64,000 nucleotides of DNA from UBA6623 sp965226435 (GTDB lineage Bacteria; Acidobacteriota; Terriglobia; Bryobacterales; UBA6623): contig CBDDCY010000008.1 of the NCBI GenBank assembly GCA_965226435.1, forward strand, positions 310,001-374,000, read 5' to 3'. A model generated the notes under the pieces. It made no database searches. It was not told the origin of the DNA and was given only the letters and a program-made list of their open reading frames with translations. The first letter of the stretch is position 1; every line of letters starts with the position of its first letter. The position numbers and the translations under genes were made by a program. Positions 27,135-35,885 of this stretch are shown here, piece after piece.

Positions 27135-28421
27135 ATGAATCTCACCGACTCGACCAACACCAACATTCGTAAGACGGTTCTTCCCAACGGAATGCGAGTC
27201 ATTTCCGAGGAAATGGCTTATGTCCGCTCGGTCGCCGTCGGCTGTTGGGTGAACGCGGGCTCGCGCGAGGAGGAGGACCACGAGAGCGGTATCAGCCACT
27301 TCCTCGAACACATGGTTTTCAAGGGAACCGCGAACCGCAGCGCGGATGAAATCGCCTATTCGATCGACTCAATCGGGGGACATCTCGACGCTTTCACGAC
27401 CAAAGAGACCGTCGCGTTTACCGCCAAGGTGCTGGATGAACACGTTCCCCGCGCTCTCGATGTCCTCTCGGATTTAGTCCTGTACCCCGCTTTTCGCGAA
27501 GATGACATCGAACGCGAAAAGGGCGTCGTGCTCGAAGAACTCAAGATGGACGAGGACAATCCCGACTACCTCATTCACGAAATGTTTGTCGGGAACTTCT
27601 GGAAGGGCCACCCGCTCGGACGGCCCATCATTGGCACCGAAGAGACCGTGAGCGGCTTCATGGCTCCGCAACTGCGGGATTTCTTCACGAGGACCTATTC
27701 GTCCGCCAATCTCATGATTGTCACGGCGGGGAATCTGTCGCACGACGAACTGGTCGAGTTGGCCGAAGCGCGTTTCGGGGATCTCAAGCCCGGAACACCG
27801 GCCGGGCATGCGGCGGCTCCGGAGAGTTATCCATCCGTGACGCTGCGCGACAAGCCGTCCTTGGAGCAAGTGCATCTCTATCTCGGCGTACCCTCCTACC
27901 CGATCGCTCATCCGAATCGCCACGCCGGGTACGTGCTGAATACGATTCTCGGCGGTGGAATCAGTTCACGGCTGTTTTTGCGGATTCGAGAACACGAAGG
28001 CTTGGCCTACTCCGTGTTTTCCGACTTGGGCGTCTTCAGCGACAGCGGCATGCTTTCCGTTTACGCGGGGACATCGATCGAAACGGCTCGCCGCGTAATC
28101 GACCATATTCTCGAGGAGATGAAACAGTTCAAGGAAACACCCGTGGGAGCCAAGGAACTGCGTCGCGCCAAGGACTACATGAAGGGCAGCTTGACGCTAA
28201 GCTTGGAATCGACTTCCAGTCACATGTCGAATCTCGCTCGACAGGAGAGGTATTTCCAGCGCTTCGCCACGATCGAGGAAATTCACGAGAAGATCGAGCA
28301 GGTGGACGCCGCCGCGATACAGCAGGTGGCCCGGGAATGGTTCCAGCCGCGGAAGATCGCCTTGGCCGTCCTCGGCGATTTGAACGGATTTACCATCAGT
28401 CACGATGAGCTGAGATGCTGA
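27135..28421 (+). CDS. M16 family zinc peptidase (processing-peptidase type)
   Basis: The 428-residue protein has the inverted zinc motif HFLEH at residues 55-59 with the distal glutamate in REKGVVLEEL, and the second M16 half with a GGGISSRLFLRIRE segment. This is the single-chain, roughly 430-residue pitrilysin/processing peptidase type found widely in bacteria. There is no signal peptide, so a cytoplasmic location is likely. The ATG follows a strong GGGGAGGGGC purine tract. It is divergent from rlmN. The 151 bp after it contain a short palindrome but no gene. Confidence 0.93.
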   Translation: MNLTDSTNTNIRKTVLPNGMRVISEEMAYVRSVAVGCWVNAGSREEEDHESGISHFLEHMVFKGTANRSADEIAYSIDSIGGHLDAFTTKETVAFTAKVLDEHVPRALDVLSDLVLYPAFREDDIEREKGVVLEELKMDEDNPDYLIHEMFVGNFWKGHPLGRPIIGTEETVSGFMAPQLRDFFTRTYSSANLMIVTAGNLSHDELVELAEARFGDLKPGTPAGHAAAPESYPSVTLRDKPSLEQVHLYLGVPSYPIAHPNRHAGYVLNTILGGGISSRLFLRIREHEGLAYSVFSDLGVFSDSGMLSVYAGTSIETARRVIDHILEEMKQFKETPVGAKELRRAKDYMKGSLTLSLESTSSHMSNLARQERYFQRFATIEEIHEKIEQVDAAAIQQVAREWFQPRKIALAVLGDLNGFTISHDELRC

Positions 28422-28572
28422 GCGAAGTGAATAACGACGATCGACCGAACGCCCATCGTGCACTCTCGAAGCCGGCCGGGATACCGCGCGGACGAACAAT
28501 TACGAAACGGTGGAGGTCCGACCGCGGTCGCCGCGGCCGTCGCTCCCCAACTAAGCGGACGGCGGATTGACC

Positions 28573-30753
28573 ATGCCCGCCGATAAACATTCATTGCAAG
28601 GCCCCGGAGCGAGTGCCGTCTTATGGCGGATTCTTCGGGAGAATTCCAAACTCCAAGACTGCGCGTTCTTGGCCGCGGTCGTGCTGCTTTCGATGGCGCC
28701 TTACATCGGCGATATCGGTTTTTATGGTGACGACTGGTCTTTTCAGTCGATTTATGGGAATGCCGAGGACCAGTCGCTTTGGGGACAGTTTGTCGCGCAC
28801 TACGACGATTGGAACCGCATGCGTCCGGGGCAGATTTTCTATCAGGCCTCGCTTCATTGGTTGTTCGGATTGGAACCGATCGGATATCACTTGGCGAATG
28901 CGATTGTATTCGTGTTAAGCATTGCGTTGCTTTATCTCATGTTGCGAGAACTCGAACAGCCGCGGGTTCTCGCCCTCGGAATTTCGGTTTTGTACGGTGT
29001 CCTGCCGCAATATTCCGCCGACCGCTTTTGGCCCGCCGCTTCCCAAATCATGCTGTCGATGGGCTTCTGTTTTCTCAGCCTCTATGCGGATTTGAGAACG
29101 ATACGCTCACGGAATTGGCTCAAACTGTGGGCGTGGAAACTGCTCAGTCTCGGCGGTATGGCGGCCAGTCTGCTTTCCTACGAGTTGACCTTTCCCTTCT
29201 TTTTCCTGAGCCCCTTGGTCGTCTTCTATCTTTATCGACGCTCGGGAGCCGCGGCGGATCCGGAGCGAATTGGTCACGCGGCGTTCGTGCTGTCCGCCCA
29301 ATCTCACTACATGGCGCTGGCCGCGCTGGCGGCATTCAAGGTGATCACGACCGTCAGGATGGGCAGTTACGAAACCGTGGACCAGGCGATATGGTTCGTA
29401 AAGTTCATCGAAGAGGCTTTCAGCGTTGGTTACGGCTATTACGGTTTGTATTTGCCGTACACGGCCGTCCTGCACTCGCTGGAGCGTCTTAACCTCGCGG
29501 GTTTAGCCTTTGGCGTGGTCACGGCGGCGTTGATCTTCAGCTATTTTCAGCGGCTGAAGTTTCCCTCCGCCGAGATGCGTCCGATTGTTTTTCTGACGTA
29601 TATGGTTGCCGGAGTCGCTATCTTTGTCCTCGGTTACGGTATATTTGTCAGCAATAGAAACGTGTCGGTCGGAGTGACGGCCGGCCTAGGGAACCGCATT
29701 GCGACGGCCTCGACCATCGGCGTGGCGATGTCGTTGATGGCGGGCTTCGCTTGGCTCAGCCGAGTTTGGAGAACCCAACGCGGGCGAAGCATTTGTTTTA
29801 GCGGTCTGGTTGCCCTGTTTTGCGCGGCGGGGCTGCTGACCAACAACAGTCTCGCTTCCTTTTGGGTCGACTCATACCAAAAACAGCAAGTAGTCTTGGA
29901 GGATCTCCGCGAACGGTTTCCCGAGATGCCCTCGGGGACGACCTTCATATTGGACGGCGTTTGTCCGTATTCCGGGCCCACCGTGGTTTTTGAATCGGAC
30001 TGGGATCTGCGTGGCGCCTTACAAACCATGCACGGCGACAAAACGATTTTGGCGGATGTCGTCAGTCCCTATATGCGGGCGACGGTCGATGGATTGACCA
30101 CTTCCATGTATGGGTACGAGAGTTTCTACCCCTACGGGGAGAATATGATTGTCTACGATTTCGAGGCCAAGACCACCCACGCCTTGCCTAATCGTGAAGC
30201 CGCCTGTCAATACTTCACGACGACGAGCCAAGGCTCCGCCGGCTGTCCGCGTGGTATGCCTGGGCACGGAACGCCTTTCCTAGGCGTGGAGGGCTCGGGG
30301 CCGACTTCCGCGCGATATTCCCTGCGGTCGTTGCCGGACGGTGGAGAACAGATTATTCCACTGGACGGCGGGGACCCGATCAAGGTGTTGCCCAGGTCCA
30401 TGGAGGGTTGGGTGGATCGATTCAGTCGCTACGCCGGATCGGTTCGGATTGTCGGTTGGAGTAGTGAAGCGGACTATTCAAGATCCGCGGGCGAGGTCGT
30501 GTTATTCGTTAATGGCGAGGCGAACCATGAACAACACACCGCCCTCTCGCGCCCTGACGTTGAAAAGCTCTCCCACACCCTTACGGACCCCGGTTACGAT
30601 GTCTTAGCGCCGATCCCGGGCGCCCTGGCGCCGGAAACCGAGTTTCGAGCGTTTGCCATCTCCGATTACGGCTACGCTTCCGAGCTGCGCTATCAGGAAC
30701 AATACGACGATGGCTGTGGCTCGCAAGTATTGGGACCAAACGTCGCGCCTTGA
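28573..30753 (+). CDS. Multi-spanning membrane protein, probable GT-C-type glycosyltransferase
   Basis: The 726-residue protein has about ten hydrophobic segments in its first 440 residues and a soluble C-terminal third. The first extracytoplasmic loop contains GFYGDDWSF, an acidic pair after the first membrane helix as in GT-C glycosyltransferases that use lipid-linked sugars, and a RPGQIFYQASLHWLFG segment. No closer family assignment is possible from sequence alone. ATG 28573 is chosen; a TTG at 28567 is in the same frame. The stop lies only three bases from the feoB stop on the opposite strand. It could act in surface-glycan or protein glycosylation. Confidence 0.6.
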   Translation: MPADKHSLQGPGASAVLWRILRENSKLQDCAFLAAVVLLSMAPYIGDIGFYGDDWSFQSIYGNAEDQSLWGQFVAHYDDWNRMRPGQIFYQASLHWLFGLEPIGYHLANAIVFVLSIALLYLMLRELEQPRVLALGISVLYGVLPQYSADRFWPAASQIMLSMGFCFLSLYADLRTIRSRNWLKLWAWKLLSLGGMAASLLSYELTFPFFFLSPLVVFYLYRRSGAAADPERIGHAAFVLSAQSHYMALAALAAFKVITTVRMGSYETVDQAIWFVKFIEEAFSVGYGYYGLYLPYTAVLHSLERLNLAGLAFGVVTAALIFSYFQRLKFPSAEMRPIVFLTYMVAGVAIFVLGYGIFVSNRNVSVGVTAGLGNRIATASTIGVAMSLMAGFAWLSRVWRTQRGRSICFSGLVALFCAAGLLTNNSLASFWVDSYQKQQVVLEDLRERFPEMPSGTTFILDGVCPYSGPTVVFESDWDLRGALQTMHGDKTILADVVSPYMRATVDGLTTSMYGYESFYPYGENMIVYDFEAKTTHALPNREAACQYFTTTSQGSAGCPRGMPGHGTPFLGVEGSGPTSARYSLRSLPDGGEQIIPLDGGDPIKVLPRSMEGWVDRFSRYAGSVRIVGWSSEADYSRSAGEVVLFVNGEANHEQHTALSRPDVEKLSHTLTDPGYDVLAPIPGALAPETEFRAFAISDYGYASELRYQEQYDDGCGSQVLGPNVAP

Positions 30754-30756
30754 GAC

Positions 30757-32664
30757 TCAAGGCAGCAAGACTTGATAAGTGACCAGAGCTCCGACGTACG
30801 CCAGCCCGGTCATATAGCCCCACTGCACCAGCGGCCATTTCCAGCTGCCCGTTTCGCGCCTCACCACGGCCACCGTCGACATACACTGCATCGCGAAGGC
30901 GAAGAAGATCAGCAGAGCCATAGCCGCCCCAAAGCTCAAATCGCCCTGCAGCGCCGCTTGCAATTCGATCGATTCCTCGTCGGCTTCCAGCCCGTAGATG
31001 GTTCCCAGCGTCGCGACCATCACCTCCCGCGCCGCCAGCGACGTCAGCAACCCGATGCCGATCTTCCAGTTGAAACCGAGTGGCTCGATTAGGGGTTCGA
31101 TCGTTCGTCCGACTGTGCCGGCGAGGCTGTCCTCGATTGGCGGGGGCTGACCGTCAATCATCGGAACGCTCAGCAGAAACCATAGCCCGATCGCCGTCGC
31201 CAAAATGACCGTGCCGGCACGGCGCAAGAAGATCTTCGAGCGATCGAACAGCCGCATTCCCAGGGATCGAAGAGTTGGCAGACGGTAAGGCGGCAACTCG
31301 AGCATAAAGGGCGTCCGAGCGCTTCTCAGAATCGAGGACTTGAGCATCCAAGCCGTCCCGAAGGCCGCGAGGAAACCCAAGGCGTAGAGCCCCAGCATCG
31401 CCGCCGCGCGGGTCCCGAGGAACGGTCCCAGCAGTGGCCGCTCGGGGATGAACGCCGCGATCAGCAGCACATACACGGGCAACCGAGCCGAACACGTCAT
31501 GAAGGGCGCCACCAAGATCGTCGCCAGCCGGTCGCGTTTGTTTTCGATCGTGCGGGTCGACAAGACCGCCGGTACCGCGCAAGCGTAAGCCGACAGTAAT
31601 GGGATAAATGATTTGCCTTGTAGCCCCGCCTTGGCCATCGTGCGGTCGGCGATCAAGGCGGCCCGCGCCAGATAGCCCGAGTCCTCCAGAATGCCGATGA
31701 ACAGAAACAAAATCAGAATCTGCGGCAGAAAGATAACCACCGATCCGACGCCGCTCCATACGCCGTCAATGAGCAACGAACGGAACATCGACTCGGGCAA
31801 CACCGAGGCAAGCCATTCGCCGGACGAGCCGATTGCACTGTCGACGGCTCTCATCAAAGGTTCGGCCGCTGTGAAGATACTCTGGAAAACCACGATCACG
31901 ACGCCGAGGAAAATCAACGGGCCCGCAATCGGGTGCAGAAAAACTCTGTCAAGCTGTCGTGTCCAAATCGGCGGAGCCGGGGGACGGTAAGAAGACTCTC
32001 CGCCCAAGCGGGCCGCCCATTCCCTGCACTGGGGAATATTCGAGATCACCGGCAGCTCAACGCGTTGCGCGGGAGGCGCGGCCTTCTCGATTGTTTTCCC
32101 TTCCAAGAACCGGATCACCTGCTCGACGCCTTGCCCGCGTCGCGCACTGATCAGGGCCACCGGCGCACCAATTTTCGCCGCCAGCGCGTCGGTATCGAGC
32201 CCGCCGCCGCGCCTCTCGAGATCATCGGCCATGTTGAGGGCCACGAGAGTCGGCACGCCCAGGTTCAAAATCGGGGCTGCCAACGTCAAATGGCGTCCCA
32301 GATTCGTCGAGTCGAGAATGAGGATGACGGCGTCGGGCCGCGCGATGTCCTTCATTTCCCCGGTCAGCACGTTGCGCGTCACCCGCTCGTCCTCGCTGCG
32401 GGGCGTGAGGCTGTAGACACCGGGAAGGTCGATCAGCAACGGCTCGTCGCCGTTCGGCAGCTTGACTCGCCCGAAACGCTTTTCGACGGTGACGCCGGGA
32501 TAGTTGGCGACCTTCTGGCGCAAGCCGGTCAAGCGGTTGAATAGCGTCGACTTACCGGAATTCGGAGGACCCACCAGCGCGACGGTGCGACGCGTTCCCG
32601 ACGTTTCCTCGTCCCCGGAAGGGACCGGTTCCATCGTGGCAACGCCGTCATGGCAGTCACTCAT
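30757..32664 (-). CDS. feoB: Ferrous iron transport protein B
   Basis: The 635-residue protein joins an N-terminal GTPase to a membrane Fe(II) permease. G1 is GPPNSGKST near residues 32-40, followed by YPGVT, G3 DLPGVYSL and G4 NMAD. A short linker leads to the membrane part with two Gate regions and the FeoB-type segments YACAVPAVLSTRTIENKRDR and TCSARLPVYVLLI. The ATG at 32664 overlaps the feoA stop by four bases, which fixes the start; the in-frame start at 32703 would lie inside feoA. No feoC was seen. The gene end nearly touches the convergent membrane-protein gene, with no visible terminator. Confidence 0.95.
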   Translation of the reverse strand: MSDCHDGVATMEPVPSGDEETSGTRRTVALVGPPNSGKSTLFNRLTGLRQKVANYPGVTVEKRFGRVKLPNGDEPLLIDLPGVYSLTPRSEDERVTRNVLTGEMKDIARPDAVILILDSTNLGRHLTLAAPILNLGVPTLVALNMADDLERRGGGLDTDALAAKIGAPVALISARRGQGVEQVIRFLEGKTIEKAAPPAQRVELPVISNIPQCREWAARLGGESSYRPPAPPIWTRQLDRVFLHPIAGPLIFLGVVIVVFQSIFTAAEPLMRAVDSAIGSSGEWLASVLPESMFRSLLIDGVWSGVGSVVIFLPQILILFLFIGILEDSGYLARAALIADRTMAKAGLQGKSFIPLLSAYACAVPAVLSTRTIENKRDRLATILVAPFMTCSARLPVYVLLIAAFIPERPLLGPFLGTRAAAMLGLYALGFLAAFGTAWMLKSSILRSARTPFMLELPPYRLPTLRSLGMRLFDRSKIFLRRAGTVILATAIGLWFLLSVPMIDGQPPPIEDSLAGTVGRTIEPLIEPLGFNWKIGIGLLTSLAAREVMVATLGTIYGLEADEESIELQAALQGDLSFGAAMALLIFFAFAMQCMSTVAVVRRETGSWKWPLVQWGYMTGLAYVGALVTYQVLLP

Positions 32665-32948
32665 GCGGTGCCTGACGATGATTCGGCTCGAAGAATCAAG
32701 CAAGCAGCGGTTTCGCGTCGCAGCGCGACTTCCGAACCGTCAACACGAAATACACGCGTGTGGCCGAGCGGCGATCCGCGGGCCGCCGAGATGGCCGCCC
32801 CGGGCAGGAAGCCCAACTCCATTAGGCGCTGCGCGTCGTCGGCGGGCAATTCGATGCGTTCGAGAATCGCCTCATCGCCCACAACCAACGACGCCAAAGT
32901 GGGCGAGGACGTTGTTGCAACTCCGTTGCTGTTGGAACTTTGCGCCAT
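32661..32948 (-). CDS. feoA: Ferrous iron transport protein A
   Basis: The 95-residue protein has the SH3-like FeoA fold, seen in LASLVVGDEAILERIELPADDAQRLMELGFLPGA, with the ending HTRVFRVDGSEVALRRETAACI-type strand pattern. FeoA is a small cytoplasmic partner of FeoB. A 20-residue Ser/Thr/Asn-rich leader precedes the domain. It overlaps feoB by four bases. No Shine-Dalgarno is visible because the space just upstream is filled by a perfect palindrome (32952-32978), so regulator binding would directly compete with translation or transcription initiation. Confidence 0.92.
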   Translation of the reverse strand: MAQSSNSNGVATTSSPTLASLVVGDEAILERIELPADDAQRLMELGFLPGAAISAARGSPLGHTRVFRVDGSEVALRRETAACLILRAESSSGTA

Positions 32949-32951
32949 GTG

Positions 32952-32978
32952 GCAACTTGCAACTCAGTTGCAAGTTGC
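32952..32978. promoter_or_regulatory. Perfect 13-1-13 palindrome upstream of feoA, likely operator
   Basis: Two 13-base arms (32952-32964 and 32966-32978) are perfect inverted copies around one central C, with core half-site AGTTGCAAGTTGC. The near edge lies three bases upstream of the feoA ATG (32948 on the minus strand). A related half-site (GTTGCAAC) recurs within the first codons of feoA. The sequence differs from the classical Fur and DtxR/IdeR boxes I know. Position and symmetry fit a dimeric metal-responsive repressor; which one cannot be told. Confidence 0.6.
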
Positions 32979-33164
32979 TTTCAGTATGGAAAGCGTCTTC
33001 CATCGAAGTCAAGATCGTGAACCGCGGCTTTTTCGGCAAACGACGGATGCCCTCCGTCCTCCGGGCCGAACCCGGCTCCCGGATAGGAAACGGTAGGATA
33101 GAATTTCTCGCGATTGAGCGGCCGGTCGTCTCAATCTCTCCAAGTTACGCGTAGAGGAAAACCC

Positions 33165-34445
33165 ATGATCGAAATACTTCAAACTTGGCTCGCGGGTCAC
33201 GGTCTCACGGAAATTCAGGCGCTTTGGCTGAGCCGTCTCATCGCCGTCATTTTTGTCGCTTTGGTGAGCTGCCTGGCTAACTTCATCGCCAAACGCATCA
33301 TCTTGACGGTCGTCCACGGCATTGTCCGCCGCACGAAGACCGATTGGGATGATGCTTTGGTCGAACGCAGGGTGTTCACCAAGTTGTCGCATCTGGCGCC
33401 CGCGTTCGTGATTCGCGCGCTGGTGCCGGTCGCGTTGGAGGGCTCGGATCGCCTCATCGGCTTCGTCGGTCGTGCCGCCGACGTGTACATGCTGATGATC
33501 GGGATCTTCATCGTCGGGTCGTTTCTCGACGCCGTCGCGGATGTCTACCGGAAGTTCGCCATTTCCAACCGGATCCCGATCACGACCTATGTTCAGGTGG
33601 TCAAGATCATCGTCACCGTGGGCGGGCTGATCCTCGCGTTGTCGATCATCATCGACCGCTCGCCGTGGGTGTTTCTGAGCGGTATCGGTGCGCTCACCGC
33701 TGTGCTGCTGTTGGTGTTTAAGGACACCATCTTGGGGTTTGTCGCCGGCATTCAAATGGTCGCCCACGACATGGTCAGACCCGGCGATTGGATCGAGATG
33801 CCCAAGTACGGCGCGGACGGCGACGTTATCGAAATCACGCTCAACACGGTCAAGATCCGAAACTTTGACAAGACGATTACGACGGTTCCAACCTGCGCGC
33901 TGATCTCGGATTCGTTCAAGAACTGGCGAGGCATGTCCGAGTCAGGCGGACGGAGAATCAAACGTTCGATCTACCTCGACGTCACCAGCATCTGTTTTTG
34001 CTCCCCGGAGATGGTCGAGCGGTTTTCGAAAATGCAGGTCCTGGGCGACTATGTCGCGCGGAAAGAGAAAGAGCTCGCGGAACATAATCTCAAGCACGAC
34101 ATCGACGAAAGCGTGCTGGTCAACGGACGCCGCATGACCAACGTCGGGACGTTCCGCGCCTACTTGGTCGCATATCTGCGTCGGCACCCAAAGATTCACC
34201 AAGACCTGACCTTCTTGGTGCGCCAGCTCGCACCGACTGAGAAAGGGTTGCCGATCGAGATCTACGTCTTCACCAGCGACCAGCGCTGGGCGCATTACGA
34301 AGACATCCAGGCGGATATCTTCGACCACATTTACGCCGTGTTGCCGCAATTCGACTTGCGGCCGTTCCAGAACCCCACTGGCGGCGATATCGAACGCGGC
34401 GTGAGCAGTGTCGCCGGGAAACGCTCCGGCGGGAGCGAAGGGTAG
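33165..34445 (+). CDS. MscS-family mechanosensitive channel (YbdG-like)
   Basis: The 426-residue protein has about five membrane segments in its first 200 residues. The MscS pore/beta domain follows, with FKDTILGFVAGIQMVAHDMVR and then PGDWIEMP, NTVKIRNFDKTITTVPT. It has a long C-terminal cytoplasmic part, as in the YbdG/MscM group that protects against osmotic downshock. The ATG at 33165 is preceded by AGAGG at nine bases, so I prefer it to 33114. It diverges from feoA across 216 bp that include the palindrome. A small hairpin (34503-34515) separates it from the convergent secreted-protein gene. Confidence 0.9.
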   Translation: MIEILQTWLAGHGLTEIQALWLSRLIAVIFVALVSCLANFIAKRIILTVVHGIVRRTKTDWDDALVERRVFTKLSHLAPAFVIRALVPVALEGSDRLIGFVGRAADVYMLMIGIFIVGSFLDAVADVYRKFAISNRIPITTYVQVVKIIVTVGGLILALSIIIDRSPWVFLSGIGALTAVLLLVFKDTILGFVAGIQMVAHDMVRPGDWIEMPKYGADGDVIEITLNTVKIRNFDKTITTVPTCALISDSFKNWRGMSESGGRRIKRSIYLDVTSICFCSPEMVERFSKMQVLGDYVARKEKELAEHNLKHDIDESVLVNGRRMTNVGTFRAYLVAYLRRHPKIHQDLTFLVRQLAPTEKGLPIEIYVFTSDQRWAHYEDIQADIFDHIYAVLPQFDLRPFQNPTGGDIERGVSSVAGKRSGGSEG

Positions 34446-34515
34446 GTCCGTCGCAACGAACCGCCCATCGCTCCCGCCGCGTCAAGGCGCGGAGTCCCGG
34501 ATCGGGCGCTGCCCG

Positions 34516-35661
34516 CTATTGCGAGCAGTCGACGCCCTTGCTGCCCCGGCGGGCGTCCTTGCCCACCACAACGCGGTTAAGCTTCGCCGAGCGGCACTCG
34601 CGCGGCTCGGCGCGGCCGGGACGGTCGAAGGGTTCCGGCGTTACGTCGAAACCGGTGTCTTCGGAGTTGTTGAACGCATCGAGCGCCTCGATGCAGCCGC
34701 TGCGGCTGATCGTTCTCTTATTCGCGTCGCAGAGTTCTTCACAGGCGGTGATGATCTCCTCGATGCTTTGTCCTTCATGTTCGAAGTCCGAGCAGGACCC
34801 GTTCGAGACATCGGCCGTGGCCCCCAGGTTGATCTTCGCCGCGGTCAGTTGGCGGACCAGCGTGACATAGGTCGAGTTGCTCTTGAACTCGAAACCGGGA
34901 CTCGAGCACAACGCCTCGGTTGCCGAGTCGCAAGACCCGGCGTCAACGTGCGTGAGGTCTTCCCCGCATACGGTGACCGGGAGATAGTCGTCGGTGATCC
35001 TGGGATGCGTGCCCCAAAAACCGATTGTCCGCGTTAAGCAGGCTCCGCCCTCCCCGCCGCCGGTTCCGTCGCAAGACTCACAAGACGGCCCCAGGATCGG
35101 CGTTGAAACGCAATTTGTCGCCGATTTCGAAACAATCGCAACCTCGCCCGAGGCCAGATCCACCTCTTCGCCGGCGATGGTCAATTCGACCTGCACGCAC
35201 TCGCCGTCGTCAAGCGTTCCCGAATCGATATTGCACTTGGCCACTTCACTCAGACCGCAGGGATTATCCTGCGTGCTGCCGTCGCACGAGAGAACAGCGT
35301 TTTCTTGCCCGTCGGATTGAACCAACGTAATGTCGTGGTCTTCGCTAACGCACCCCCCCGCCGAGACTAGGTCCGGCAGCACGACGTTGAAATGGCTCAG
35401 ATCGTGAAAGCCGTCCGGCAGCGGACAAGTCGACGAATCGACGCAGATTTCATAGGTCCACGTACTGGACCCGGTTGTGGTTCCCGCCGCGGGTTCAAAT
35501 CCAATCAACTCAAAAGTAAAACCCGCCGGGTCGCATACCCAAGCGTCGGCGTCACAACTATCCGTCTGACCGAACAACGTCGGCGCGCTCCCGAAAATCA
35601 GCGTGGCGAACAGCAGCACCGCCGTCGCGCGGGTTCCTGAAAGGTGTTTTCTCAGTCTCAT
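34516..35661 (-). CDS. Secreted cysteine-rich protein with GFWGTHP motif
   Basis: The 381-residue protein has a signal peptide (about residues 1-33, ending FGQ) and at least 20 cysteines in the mature part, many in Cys-x-x-Cys or CDG settings, suggesting disulfide bonds outside the cytoplasm. A central SCESCDGTGGGEGG linker is followed by CLTRTIGFWGTHPR, which resembles the G-[YF]-W-x-x-H-P motif of some myxobacterial and acidobacterial secreted proteins. The start is uncertain: ATG 35661 begins the signal peptide directly and has AGGAGG about 12 bases upstream, while ATG 35682 uses that AGGAGG as codons. Function unknown. It is divergent from the PHP-type hydrolase gene. Confidence 0.6.
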   Translation of the reverse strand: MRLRKHLSGTRATAVLLFATLIFGSAPTLFGQTDSCDADAWVCDPAGFTFELIGFEPAAGTTTGSSTWTYEICVDSSTCPLPDGFHDLSHFNVVLPDLVSAGGCVSEDHDITLVQSDGQENAVLSCDGSTQDNPCGLSEVAKCNIDSGTLDDGECVQVELTIAGEEVDLASGEVAIVSKSATNCVSTPILGPSCESCDGTGGGEGGACLTRTIGFWGTHPRITDDYLPVTVCGEDLTHVDAGSCDSATEALCSSPGFEFKSNSTYVTLVRQLTAAKINLGATADVSNGSCSDFEHEGQSIEEIITACEELCDANKRTISRSGCIEALDAFNNSEDTGFDVTPEPFDRPGRAEPRECRSAKLNRVVVGKDARRGSKGVDCSQ

Positions 35662-35885
35662 GTCGTAAATCGTCCTCCTCATCGGCTATCAAGGGACTGA
35701 CGTCAAACGGCGTCGACCCCGTCTTGGCGTCCATTCCTACCCATCGACTGAGAGGACGGGAAGGGTTATATCGAGGAGGGAAATGGGCCTACTCTGTTCT
35801 GCTTTTCGGGATCGCGGAAGTCGACGGATATGTTACGATCCGTCCGCGAGCACGAGGCGCCGACCGCGCGAGGAGGGGACGGGCG

